A stretch of DNA of 64,000 nucleotides from Favolaschia claudopus (GCA_037176885.1 JAWWNJ010000204.1:124001-188000), one strand, 5' to 3'; shown: positions 1 through 8,958, numbered from the stretch's first letter. Notes: generated by a model not told the origin, from the letters alone. Program-made: numbers and translations.

Positions 1-1
1 A

Positions 2-199
2 TCCAAAGCCCGGTGGGTTATGCGCTGGCTGCATGAATCCGCACACGAGAGCGCGCATGCGGGCCCCGACAAGTTCGTGAATAGGCTCAGAGAGCTGTTC
101 TTCTGGCCCTCCTTGAATAAGGACGCCGACGAATTTGCCACTTGTTGTGACGTCTGCGGGGAACCTTGTGGGAAATCTCCAACTATACCGACCAGTAAC
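2..199 (+). pseudogene. Integrase zinc-binding (H2C2) fragment of an LTR retrotransposon
   Basis: The open frame from base 2 encodes an integrase N-terminal zinc-binding segment: histidines in HESAHESAHAG, then RLRELFFWPSLNKD, then the CDVC pair. This spacing (His pair, R..FFWP, D..F..C..C) is typical of Ty3/Gypsy-class integrases. It is cut at the left window edge, and on the right by the insertion of the element at 200-816. Past that insertion the frame reads on for only about 13 codons to a stop, so the integrase was already decayed or was truncated there. This is a relic, not a gene. Confidence 0.75.
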
Positions 200-816
200 A
201 GGACCCCCGACAACCACCTATGATGCCTGCCCGCAAAATTTTTAATTCGGATAAAACATGCCCAAAATTCGCGCGCACCCTGCCCGGATTCGGATGAGAA
301 ATCAACTTTTTGGCGGCCAAGCCTGGTCAAAAATTCGGATAAAGCATGGGTGGTTGCCGACAAGCCTGGCCGACGTTCGGATAACCTGGGCTGCCGACGG
401 CTTGGATGAGGATCTGCGGCTGGCCATTGACGAAATTCGGGTCAGTTGTCAACCAAATCATGGTAAATCAGTGAAATCTCATAATATCGACCTTTTCAGG
501 CAGTTTCGGGAATATATATGAGACGCAACGCTTCGGCAGGGCCAATACCTGACGGAGCTGATACCCGAGTTAAAGGAAGCATTTTCGCCGTCACCGAGAA
601 CCGAACGAGCATCTGCAAGACCGTCCCAGCCGTAGGAGCAAAATTTCGATTTTTTCCTGATTTTAGGTGATTTTCTGATGCCTGGTCAACGGTTCGGAAA
701 AAACTGGGAGGCCTGGTGCCAATTCGGATAAGAAATGCCCTATTTGGGGTCCAGATAAGATGTCCCAAATTCCGGATTTTCCGGGGCAGGCATCATAGGT
801 GGTTGTCGGGGGTCCT
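200..816. mobile_element. hAT-like non-autonomous element (MITE), 617 bp, 8-bp TSD
   Basis: Inverted termini start AGGACCCCCGACAACCACCT and match for about 32 bp at both ends. The flanks are a perfect 8-bp direct repeat CCAGTAAC (192-199 and 817-824), the size made by hAT transposases. No transposase frame is present. A motif close to ATTCGGATAA recurs near both ends (about 245, 289, 333, 376, 719), like subterminal transposase-binding repeats. It splits the integrase relic. Confidence 0.85.
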
Positions 817-824
817 CCAGTAAC

Positions 825-1891
825 CGATCTTTGTCGTCCACTGTACAAACGTACCATCTCTAATGAGACAAAGCGAACGGCATGTGGTGGACTTATCAGG
901 ATAGCCCACATTTGTTTTCCTTGGTTCTGATTTAAAGGGTCAGAGCACCATAGCGCCCCTCTCTCGCTCCCCCACTGCTGCCCCAGACCACTTGCCCCAC
1001 GCAACATGTGCGGCTACTCGGTTAGTGTGTACAGATGCGGGCATGCGACGAGAACTGTCAACTCTTGTCCTGCGGCGGGGACCTACAATAACGGCAACCC
1101 GAAGCATTGCGGCACCAGAACGTTGCCCCAAGGGGCACCCATCCTTAAAATCTTGGACACAGGGTCGGAAAACTGACTTAAGGCTCGGCCGACCCCCACC
1201 CCCCATACATAAGTGTTACATAAGCCCCAAAACGGGTAATTCCCATCAAAAACTGAGAAAATTTGTCCAAGTTTTGCCGTGATTTGGACTGTACCAGCAC
1301 ACTTCCGGGACACTTTGGTGCTCAAACGTGTTATCCCACACAATTTTGCCTCCCAGCTGGCCGAAAGTTGCCGTTCGGGTCTGGTCGTGGGACACCCAAT
1401 ATATTATGTAATCAAATATTTTCTGTTACTTTTTTTTTGACCTTCGGAAACGCGTTTTTAGACCGATCGGAGGCTGGGTCGGAAAAGTGAAATAAGGTAC
1501 TTCAGACCCCCACCCCCCTCCAACCCCGTGTCTCGGGTTTTGCCGGTGGGTGCCCCTTGCGTTGCCCACGAAACAGCATACCACGGGCACGTGGTGTGAC
1601 GCAAAAAGCTGCGACTATGTACATGGCCCGTAACCAGCGTGGCTGACGAGTGAGTGTCTTGCGGCGTAGCCTTTCAAACCGATTGCACAGAATCGCCGTC
1701 CCACAATCGCACAAATTCTATTTGTCATTGAGCGTCAGGCTTCACATCTCGTATTTATCACGATCCTCGCTTGTCTGAACGTCTTCCTTTTAGTGTCATG
1801 CCCACCTATTCCAATCTCAGACTGTCTAGATTTGCATTTGTAGATGACAGCGATGTAGTTACCTACCAGCGAAGTCGTCGTACATGCGGGG
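825..1891. other. Non-coding stretch with old internal repeats
   Basis: No convincing gene. Two direct-repeat blocks of the form GGGTCGGAAAA..TGA..TAAGG followed by GACCCCCACCCCCC occur at about 1160-1205 and 1468-1519. An inverted match around AAGGGGCACCCA (about 1131 and 1549) suggests a decayed inverted-repeat element. The stretch 1430-1490 resembles 28120-28190. Confidence 0.4.
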
Positions 1892-2334
1892 TGTTATGAG
1901 TAGTCTATCAGTTTTGGATTAAGAGTCTCACTAGTACGCAAGAGGTGTCAGATCTCTGGATCTGACACACTTTGATCTGCACGTGCATCAAAAGGGGGCC
2001 AAATATTATTGTTTGTGTGTAGGACATATCAGAATATGAATTATTCCGGGTAGCCGCCCCGCCGCTCCGGCCCTTGATAGATATCTGATACTTATCATAC
2101 AGCCTTGTTCTTAAATATAAACCGCGCTCGTCTGTCCACCACCCTCAGTCTTTCATCCCACATTGCGGGAGACTGAGGGTGAGTTCTCTATCTATCTACC
2201 TACTTGTATTTACTTATTCATTGTGTAGTTATTGCGCCTTCCGCGCATTTTCAGGTAATTAATATACAGTCTTTCATCCCACATTGCGGGAGACTGAGGT
2301 TATTGCGCCTTCCGCGCATTTTCAGATTCTGTTA
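1892..2334 (+). mobile_element. Copia-type LTR (approximate ends)
   Basis: It starts with TGTTATGAG and runs to about ..TTCTGTTA. Directly after it comes GGTTATGGGCC, the same sequence that follows the 5' LTR of the intact element at 7187, so I read it as a shared primer-binding site. A TATA-like TTAAATATAAACC lies at 2111, about 30 bp before the leader repeats at 2146. With the decayed gag at 3381-5087 it forms the 5' end of a Copia element. LTR ends are uncertain because the terminus is not a clean TG..CA. Confidence 0.6.
2146..2325 (+). other. LTR leader: intron-bearing unit followed by its processed copy
   Basis: Unit 1 is a 33-bp block (2146-2178), a 50-bp insert (2179-2228) beginning GTGAGT and ending TGTGTAG, and a 26-bp block (2229-2254). 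After a 12-bp AT-rich linker, unit 2 (2267-2325) is the same 33-bp and 26-bp blocks joined without the insert, with no mismatch. The insert has splice-donor and acceptor form, so unit 2 equals the spliced product of unit 1. Unit 1 also ends TTTTCAG directly before GTAATT. The same layout recurs at 20146-20297 and 57052-56908. Confidence 0.8.
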
Positions 2335-2442
2335 GGTTATGGGCCACCCACCGAGCGCTAGCTCTCTGAAGACATACCTATTGGAAGACTCACCTGCTCG
2401 CTCATCAGAGCTCGAAGCATCACAAGCACAGACTTGTATCAA

Positions 2443-3306
2443 ACATGATTTGTATGCCGGAGTTCCGGCCTACAGAAGGGGGAGCTTGCGCGAATCCGAA
2501 TGTACATCGGAGTAAAATAAGTTGAACAAGAAATTATAAACTATGTTCAAGTAGATTCGGTTTCAGAAAAATACATATTCACTAAGGTCCATTCCTTGGC
2601 TGTCTAGAGTAAATGTAAGTTGAGCTCTCCTTTGTGTATCAGTTTCAAGCATCCGCATTGAATCTGTTACATTAGCTCTTTTCAATCGTCCACAGTGAAA
2701 ACTCGTTCTAAATGCAATTCCAGCCAGAGTCTTGACGCGTGAAATGAACAGCTACAGACACACAAAAAAATCCTCGGAGGATCCAGGGAGTACCAAGAAG
2801 TTGTATTCTCACGTCTGTAAAACAGTCGTGAGGAAAGGAACTTTTAGGAAGCCCAAATTCTTCGCAGATAGTCGTCGAAAAAGGGAAAGAAGACATTGAC
2901 ATGGCAGCACCGGCGCATCTGCCAAAATTGTGTTCCCATCAACCTGGGATCAAGCGGACTGTCTCTGGATCCACGCGAGGTGGCGTTGATTGACATCGGA
3001 TTTTGCCGAATTCAATAAAGGCAGTGGATTTCAAGCTGCTCTCAGCAGACAGCCACATCCTTTTATCAGCAAACCTGATTCATTTGTCCAGTTCCTTAAA
3101 GTGCTCGCACATCCAGCAGGAAAAACGACCCCATAGCATTGACCAAGTTCCGGGTAATCAAAAGCCGTTGATGCGGCCGACAAAGAGTTGCCTTTTCCAG
3201 GGGGGGGGGGGGGGGGGGGGGGGGGGGTGGGTCGTGGGAACGTATCCGCGATCCAGAGATCGCTCGTCTCTTCGACGGCTCTGATAAAAGGGGGAGCAAG
3301 CTCCCC
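2443..3306 (+). repeat. R1 family repeat, copy 1 (with 3' hairpin)
   Basis: The 5' part (TTTGTATGCCGG, then CTACAGAAGGGGGAGCTTGC at 2462) matches the starts of copies at 30854, 54155 and the fragment near 46060. The stretch 2466-2975 aligns with 54164-54570. The 3' end is a perfect hairpin GGGGGAGCAAGCTCCCCC followed by AATCAATC, as in the copies ending at 31500 and 42374. It sits between a Copia LTR/PBS and its gag, so it inserted into a Copia leader. A run of 28 G lies inside at 3200-3227. Confidence 0.6.
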
Positions 3307-4054
3307 CAATCAATCAATCACACGACCTGTTGCCGAAATTCCCTCGGACTGTGGTTATCTCACCTCGGACTTCTCACTCAATGTCAACTGCGGCAAACTC
3401 GGCTTCTTCTGAGCTTTCCGGAGCAGAAGACTGGCCGATTTTTCATGTTAATGCTACAGTGGAACTGCGCCTACAGGGAGTCTACACTCTGCTTGAATCT
3501 GTTATCCTTGCTGCAAATGCAGCTGATGCCACTGTTGCTGCTGCTGCTGTTACTCCTCTGCCTGCCACAGCTCCTGTTGCTGGCGTAGCTTTCAAGGATA
3601 CCCCTGGCGAACGTAATAGCCGCGCTTTAGGTGTCATTCAGAAGCTTCTTTCAGCAGAACTGCGCACAGAGTATGTCAACGAATCTAATGCTGGAATTCT
3701 CTGGGCCAAACTGCGCCAGCGCTTTGAAGCAGAAAATCGTGCCGATTCTGCAATGGGTGTTCTAGCAGAACTGTTTAGCACCAAGCTTACCAGACGATAG
3801 CTACTGGACAGGCATTAAAGGGAACATTGTGTCCTCTCTTGGTACAGGCATAACTTGGGATAAAGCTCGTGCTCGCCTGATTACTCTTGGTAAACTGCCA
3901 AAGAGTGAGAACAGCGACGACACTGCTCTAGCTGCTAAATCCACAAACCCTGGCAAAGGAAAGCCATCTGCCAAGGGCGATAAACATTGCCTTATACATG
4001 GACAAAACAAATCCCATACTTCCGATAACTGCTATCAGTTGAAGAATCTAGCGC

Positions 4055-4984
4055 TGTAAGGGCAACAGCTGCCAGGGCGTGAGCCCCGAGGTACTCAAGA
4101 GTCCAACAAGCACTGGGCAGAGGGAGAATCCTTAGAGGGCTAGCTACAACAAGAGGAAGAGTGTCTACTCACCTGGGCAGAGGGAGAATCCTTAGAGAAC
4201 AGAGTAAGGAGTCTCCATGCCCAGGCGTCACGGTAAAAGGGCGCGTGACGCGTAACTTCTCACGGGGTGTGAGAACTATGTAGTAGCACAGCATCTATGA
4301 TGTGATATCAATGATCAGATGATCCAACAGTAGCAGGGAGCCAGGGATATGCCCAGAAGAGGGAGGACCACAATACTGGTCCAGAGATCGTAGACCGACG
4401 AAGGCCCGGAGATACCCTGTGGTCCGCGGAGCGTAGGAAACCGGAGCCGGAGTCCGGAGGGCCGGAGCTCGGGGCCCGGAGGGTCGGGGAACCGGAGGAA
4501 TAGAGCCCAGGGAACCCGGGAAGGGCGCTAGAGCCAGGGCGAGACAGCGGGAGCATCGAGGCTTGGGTGACAGAACCGCTGGGGCTTGGCCCAGTTCCGG
4601 GGGAGCGTGGGAAGCCGGCCCGGGGACCGGGGGACCGGAGCCAGAAGGCCGGAGGTCCGGACGACCAGAGCTCGGGGTACCAGAGCTCTCGGAGGGCTAG
4701 AAGTCTGACCGGAAGACCAGTCGGGAACCGGGTTGCGCTGAGCACTAGCTGTAGGAGCGCAGGGTCGACAGGAGTCTGTCGAGGAGCGGAACGGAGGCAT
4801 ACTGTACGTAAGGACAGCATGTGGCATGGGTCTCTACGGCAATAGGCCATGCACAGGGAACGGGGGGTCGGAAGGAGGAAGATGTGACGAAGGGGGAAGT
4901 CTGGAGGGAGTAGTGTTCCCAAGAAGGCTGGAGTGATGCAAGGAATAGCGGAGCGGGTCGGGGAAGCGGGGGGTTCCCCTGACA
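4055..4984 (-). mobile_element. Solo Gypsy LTR, 930 bp, with 5-bp TSD AGCGC
   Basis: Read on the minus strand it starts TGTCAGGGGAACCCC and ends GTTGCCCTTACA, the same termini as the Gypsy LTR at 37439-38502 and the fragment at 55045. It is flanked by direct repeats AGCGC (4050-4054 and 4985-4989), a 5-bp target-site duplication. It is GC-rich and more than twice as long as the 37.4-kb relative without its insertion. No internal region is present, so the element was reduced by LTR-LTR recombination. Confidence 0.88.
4113..4197 (-). other. Direct repeats flanking an intron-like segment in the solo LTR
   Basis: A 25-bp unit (4173-4197 and 4113-4137) is repeated. On the minus strand the first copy ends CTCCCTCTGCCCAG and is followed at once by GTGAGT. 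The second copy, itself a pyrimidine tract plus CAG, is followed by TGCTTG. Splicing from GTGAGT to the end of copy 2 would remove 60 nt (4113-4172) and leave the first copy joined to TGCTTG. The Gypsy LTR at 37478-37557 has the same layout with a weaker donor (GTGCGC). Confidence 0.6.
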
Positions 4985-5087
4985 AGCGCAGGGATCAAAG
5001 GACTCCAAGAAGAATGACAAGCAGAAGTCTGAGAAAGCGAGACCCAGAAAGCGCCGTGACAAGGCAAATGCCTCTGCTACTATCTAA

Positions 5088-5739
5088 CTTATCAGGAAAA
5101 ACCGAAATTGCGCCAGAGACCGCCAAAGACCGCCATAGCGCCACAGAGACGTCAAAGTCGTCATAGTGGATCATTCAGCCTCAGAGAAACCTGGGAGGGG
5201 TGTAGCCAGATCCATAGACACCCAAAGTAGGTCCAAGTAGCCAAAGTCATAACGCTCCTAGTGCTTAAAGTGGTCGAAGTAGCTCAGAGTACACATAGAA
5301 AAGGCTTGAAAAAATGATATATTGTGCAAAACTAAGACAGTGATAATAATAGAGAGACTAGCCAAGCACGAGCGACGCCTGTTGCGGCACAAGGAATCTG
5401 CAATTTAGGACTGACGAACGATGCACGGCGGTTGAAGGCTCGCGGAACCGATCCAGGAAAATGGAATTCATCGATGAGACGTCGGCGATTGGTCTTGAGC
5501 AGGTTAGACGTCACGGAAGCGCCACCAAGGACCGAAGATCTTGAAGATAAACGACGAAGCAGGACTATAACCTGAGCAATTTGAAGCTGAGTTGAAGCCA
5601 GATCAAAATTTCGGAGCGGCCGCATGAGATTGAGGTCGTTGTGTGAATAAATTTCAGAGGTTAGATGATAGGTTGATTAGGGTTAATTGATGGGGAGACT
5701 CTTCTTCTTGCGAATCTGATACTTGTGGTACCGCCGTGG
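5088..5739. other. Stretch without a supported gene
   Basis: The sequence holds short CAAAGT/CGCCA-rich repeats up to about 5300. A minus-strand frame at 5332-5625 contains FHFPGSVPRAF, which faintly recalls the FPGxVPRTF motif of ALG12-type mannosyltransferases, but nothing else in the frame supports that family. Nothing further is assigned. Confidence 0.3.
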
Positions 5740-5938
5740 CTGTCTCGGTAACCCAGACGTTCCGGTGATCCGCGCCACGCGAGTTCGGGTAAAAATGATG
5801 GACGCGAGGATCACCGGAACTCTTGCGCACATCAAATTTACCCGACCTCGCGTGGCAAGGATCAATTGCGGACCGCCGGTCCGCTCATGCGCGCGCAGCG
5901 CGCAAAAGATGCTCTCACGTCTGGGTTACCGAGACAGC
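5740..5938. mobile_element. Short hAT-like fold-back element, 8-bp TSD
   Basis: The termini (CTGTCTCGGTAACCCAGACG and its reverse complement ending at 5938) are inverted for about 21 bp. The flanks are CGCCGTGG at 5732-5739 and 5939-5946. Inside lie two further inverted repeats: GTTCCGGTGATCC with GGATCACCGGAAC, and GCCACGCGAG..GGGTAAA with TTTACCC..CTCGCGTGGC. Most of the 199 bp can therefore fold on itself. No coding capacity. The exact TSD edge is ambiguous by one base. Confidence 0.75.
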
Positions 5939-5946
5939 CGCCGTGG

Positions 5947-6904
5947 GTATGTTGACGGGTTCGGCTAGCTGCGGATTGGGTAGGCAACAAAGAAGACAGC
6001 CCAAGCGCATGTTGAAGGGTCCCGACAAAGGGCCAGAGAATTAATCGCAGGTGCTTGGTTGGCTGGGGTAAGGGGCGGGCGCAAGTAAGCGGAGAAAGCG
6101 TTGCGGAAACTTCACGAGAGACGGCAGTAGAGCGTATCCGCAACCCACCAAACCTCTTCGCATCAAGGAAATGTCAAAAAAGTGATGGGTGATTTTAGAA
6201 ATTTGGAACGACCTAAACGGGAATCGCGGCCTAACTTTCGGATGCTTGAGCTTCAACCAGTGGCTCAAAAAACAAGCAGAAAAAACTGGTGGATGGCTGA
6301 GGGAGTACACAGCAGTTCACAGTCAAAATAATGGCAAAACGCCCATAGAATCGAGCACCACTAAGTGAAAAGGCTCTTTGCATCGCATCAACAGTTTGAC
6401 ATCGCTTAAAAGTGCGAGCTGATCTCAGAAAAGTGAAAAGCTGTTTTGGGGCTTGCCAATGCGGATACGCTCTAGTCAGATGTCAATATACCATGGCAAA
6501 GTGCTGTAATCGCGGATCAAAGAAAGGGCGGGAACTGGTGTTTCGTGGGAGGACGAGACAAGATGACGGCGCCGCACATTGAGTGACTTCGAGAATCTTG
6601 AAAGCTTGCAACCAGGAGAAGAGGAGTTTGGGTATTGCGGTAGCAGCCAGGGGAGAAAAGGGGAGAAACTACTAGCGCATGCGGAGAATGGTTGGTGGAG
6701 ACGGAAAAGGCGGTGAGGTAAAACAAGGGATGCGTGTGACTAGGCCGGTCAAACATCTTGACGAGGAGAGCGGTGGGCGAGACAGTGCTATGTCCGGAGA
6801 GCACTACTTGCACTCTACTTGTAGCCTTGAGTGAGCTTGATATGTCGTAGTACATGTACTGCGAAAAGCGGCGGCGGGTTTGTTGTGCAAGGTTGGATTT
6901 TAAA
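5947..6904. other. Non-coding stretch
   Basis: Open frames here are short or lack any recognisable motif, the longest being a minus-strand 139-codon frame at 6517-6936 of low complexity. I see no repeat partner elsewhere in the window and assign nothing. Confidence 0.3.
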
Positions 6905-7181
6905 CTCGCGCCGGGAACTTTGGCACAATGTGACAATGTTACCAGTTCCCGGCGCTCACACGTTCGATTCCCAGGACTGCCAACCTTTTAAAATCATGTT
7001 TTGTTCCATCCTGTGTAAAAGTAGGCCTCGCGGCGGCCACGCACGCGGCGAGCGGAAAGCCCCGCGCAGCGGTCGGGGTCTGGGGTGGAAAACCCCAGCC
7101 GTCCGGGCCGGCGCCCGCAACCAAATTCAAGGTGTGTTTAACAGCCAAAAAGAAAGAAAGAAAAAAAAAGAAAAAAAAAAC
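6905..7181 (+). mobile_element. tRNA-derived SINE with GC-rich body and A-rich tail
   Basis: The head has box-A-like TGGCACAATGT (6921) and box-B-like CGTTCGATTCC (6961), spaced as in a tRNA promoter, but the T-arm does not pair well, so it is not a working tRNA. The body (7022-7125, GCCTCGCGGCGGCC..CGCCCGCAACC) matches 49405-49520, which has its own box-A/box-B head. A purine-rich tail (AAAGAAAGAAAGA then A10) ends at the target site of the LTR element at 7187. Confidence 0.6.
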
Positions 7182-7186
7182 ATTTA

Positions 7187-7330
7187 TGTTGAAGTGTGTT
7201 CGCGTCCAGCCGCGACAGTCCGTAGATCCGCGATAACCTCATGTAAATTAGTGATACAAATCATCGATTCTTTTGTCTTTTGCACTCATCCCGCCTCTGC
7301 GCGTCGCTGCCCCGGTGTTGATATCCAACA
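7187..7330 (+). repeat. 5' LTR of the gag-only element (144 bp)
   Basis: It is identical to the 3' LTR except for one substitution (GCCGCGAC against GCCGAGAC) and loss of an 11-bp block present in the 3' LTR. Near-identity of the pair suggests a fairly recent insertion. Confidence 0.9.
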
Positions 7331-7469
7331 GGTTATGGGCCTATAGCTCGCTACCTTTTGAAGATCTATCCAGGACTTTTTGTTAATTGCTCGCTGTCAC
7401 GATCAGCACCCGGTTTTTCGCACCAATTTCTTTGTCTATCTTTCACTGCAACTCGGATTCGCGTCGACC

Positions 7470-8764
7470 ATGGTTAAACCATCGGATATCTCGAAACTTG
7501 AAGGAGCGGAGAATTTTTGGACTTGGAAGGCTGATGCCTCGTCTTTGTTGTTGACTGAAGGTCTTTGGGATGCGGTCGATCCCCTGGTTAATGTTCCAAA
7601 CGGTGCCGTACAAATGCGCACTTGGTCCCAAAATAATGCTAAAGCTCATGGGATGCTCTATCTCACCCTGAGCCAGAGCGTGAAGGAGAAGGTCAATAAT
7701 GCCAGCCTTGGCGTTAACGGTCGTTTGCTTTGGGCCACTTTGGATTCGTACTACACCACCGCCGATCCCGCTACTCGCTCCACCTTGATGTCCAAGTTCC
7801 ATGGGGTCTCCCACAATGTCATGCAGCCCGCCAATACGTTTCTCCAGGCCGTCTTCACTGCCGAGAACCGTCTCACCGCAATTGCTGCGACCCTGCCGGC
7901 TCACATGGTTCAGGATAAAATCCTGAGCGGTCTTTCCTCTGCGTATTCACCCATCATCACTATCCTGCAGCACGAGTCCCCCCAGCGCGATGTCCAGTCC
8001 ATGATCAATGCCATCAATGCTTAGGAACGCTCTGATGTTCAGCGTTCTGATTCGCTTATCCAGGCTGCTCGGAACGCCTTCGCAGCCTATAATCCGAATC
8101 ACGGGGGTGATGTCGCTGAAGCTCATCTCGCTCGCAATCGGACCCAGCGTACCTCATCCGGAAAACCCTATTCCCACTCCCTACCTCTAACGACAAATTT
8201 GACTGGACCAACACGAAGAATCGCACCGACGTCTGCTATAGATGTGGTCTTCCCGGTCATTTTGCCCAATTCTGCATTTCGATCATGCCCGATGATGTCC
8301 GCCGTCGCATTCTTCGTAATCGCGAGGACAACGCCCAGGTTGCTCCAGATGCTCGGGATTCGGACTCGGAAACTGTTGCCTTTGCCGCCGCCGGCGAACA
8401 TGCTTTCTCCGCCCTGCTTGACCTCCCTAACGAGATCAACATGGATACCTTGTCCCCGGAAGCCACTGAGGCCTTTGCTGCTGCCTACTGCCAACCCCAT
8501 CCGCCTCCAGCTCTCGTTGCTAGCCTTGCTTTCCGTGAGGAGCAAGCTGCCCTTGCACACGTGCAGAATTCCCCTTCCGCTTCTGCCACCTCTAGCCCTG
8601 CGACGAGCCCGTCTAAGAAGAAAAAGAAGAAGAAGAAGAAGTCGGCCTCGACCGCAGCGTCGGTCACTCATACGGTCGAAGAAATCGAGGCGGCGTTGGA
8701 AAGTGTATCTCTTGCCGAAGATCCCGCGAACGTCTCAGATGCCGGAACGGATTACACGATGTAA
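7470..8764 (+). pseudogene. gag with CCHC zinc knuckle (gag-only element)
   Basis: ATG at 7470 starts MVKPSDISKLEGAENFWTWK, a Copia-type gag N-terminus (UBN2 family). The frame continues to a TAG at 8022-8024 after MINAINA; beyond the stop it reads ERSDVQRSDSLIQAARNAF, so the stop is a point mutation. A frameshift near 8185 leads to DKFDWTNTKNRTDV and the knuckle CYRCGLPGHFAQFC (about 8237-8278). An Ala/Pro-rich tail with a KKKKKKKKK run ends at 8764. The product would be an RNA-packaging capsid protein; this copy has two lesions. Confidence 0.8.
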
Positions 8765-8803
8765 GACTTTTCAAACTACGGGGGTGTCTCGTCTGCGGGG
8801 GTG

Positions 8804-8958
8804 TGTTGAAGTGTGTTCGCGTCCAGCCGAGACAGTCCGTAGATCCGCGTTCAACACGCGATAACCTCATGTAAATTAGTGATACAAATCATCGATTCTT
8901 TTGTCTTTTGCACTCATCCCGCCTCTGCGCGTCGCTGCCCCGGTGTTGATATCCAACA
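8804..8958 (+). repeat. 3' LTR of the gag-only element (155 bp)
   Basis: Same termini as the 5' LTR, with 11 extra bases (GTTCAACACGC) that create a small GCGTT..ACGC hairpin. ATTTA follows directly. Confidence 0.9.

Larger units (their letters stand above)
3381..5087 (+). pseudogene. Copia-type gag, broken by a frameshift and a solo LTR
   Basis: ATG at 3381 opens a gag of the UBN2/retrotran-gag type: EDWPIFHVNATVELRLQ near the start, then YVNESNAGILWAKLRQRFEA. A frameshift near 3785 moves the frame; it resumes as PDDSYWTGIKGNI. A zinc-knuckle-like CLIHGQNKSHTSDNC follows. At 4054 the gag is split by the solo LTR 4055-4984; if one copy of the 5-bp TSD is removed the frame reads on through a lysine-rich tail (KNLAQGSKDSKKNDKQK) to a stop at 5085-5087. 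No pol follows. Its LTR is probably 1892-2334. Confidence 0.75.
7187..8958 (+). mobile_element. Complete gag-only Copia-type LTR element, TSD ATTTA
   Basis: Two LTRs (7187-7330 and 8804-8958), both TGTTGAAG..ATCCAACA, bound an internal region of about 1.47 kb. A perfect 5-bp duplication ATTTA flanks the element (7182-7186 and 8959-8963). GGTTATGGGCC follows the 5' LTR as primer-binding site; a G-rich tract (CTACGGGGGTGT..GCGGGGGTG) precedes the 3' LTR as polypurine-tract candidate. Only gag and a zinc knuckle are encoded; there is no protease, integrase or RT, so it must have used another element's enzymes. It sits in a SINE A-tail. Confidence 0.9.

Noticed and set aside
2443..3306. R1 as a Helitron
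   Set aside because: A 3' hairpin is present but neither the 5' TC nor the 3' CTRR end, and no Rep/helicase sequence is in the window.
4308..5067. Long Pro/Ser-rich minus-strand frames of up to 225 codons
   Set aside because: They lie inside a GC-rich solo LTR and have no domain; LTR sequence explains the openness.
5332..5625. Possible ALG12-type mannosyltransferase piece (FPGSVPRAF)
   Set aside because: Only one short motif matches; the TKVEESF-type landmark and membrane segments are missing.
6517..6936. 139-codon minus-strand frame
   Set aside because: No motif, no intron structure, composition near random.
6905..6990. tRNA gene
   Set aside because: Box A and B words are present but the T-arm and acceptor do not pair; better read as a SINE head.
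8199..8864. 221-codon Arg/Pro-rich plus-strand frame
   Set aside because: It is an out-of-frame reading of the gag C-terminus; the knuckle-bearing frame is the real one.
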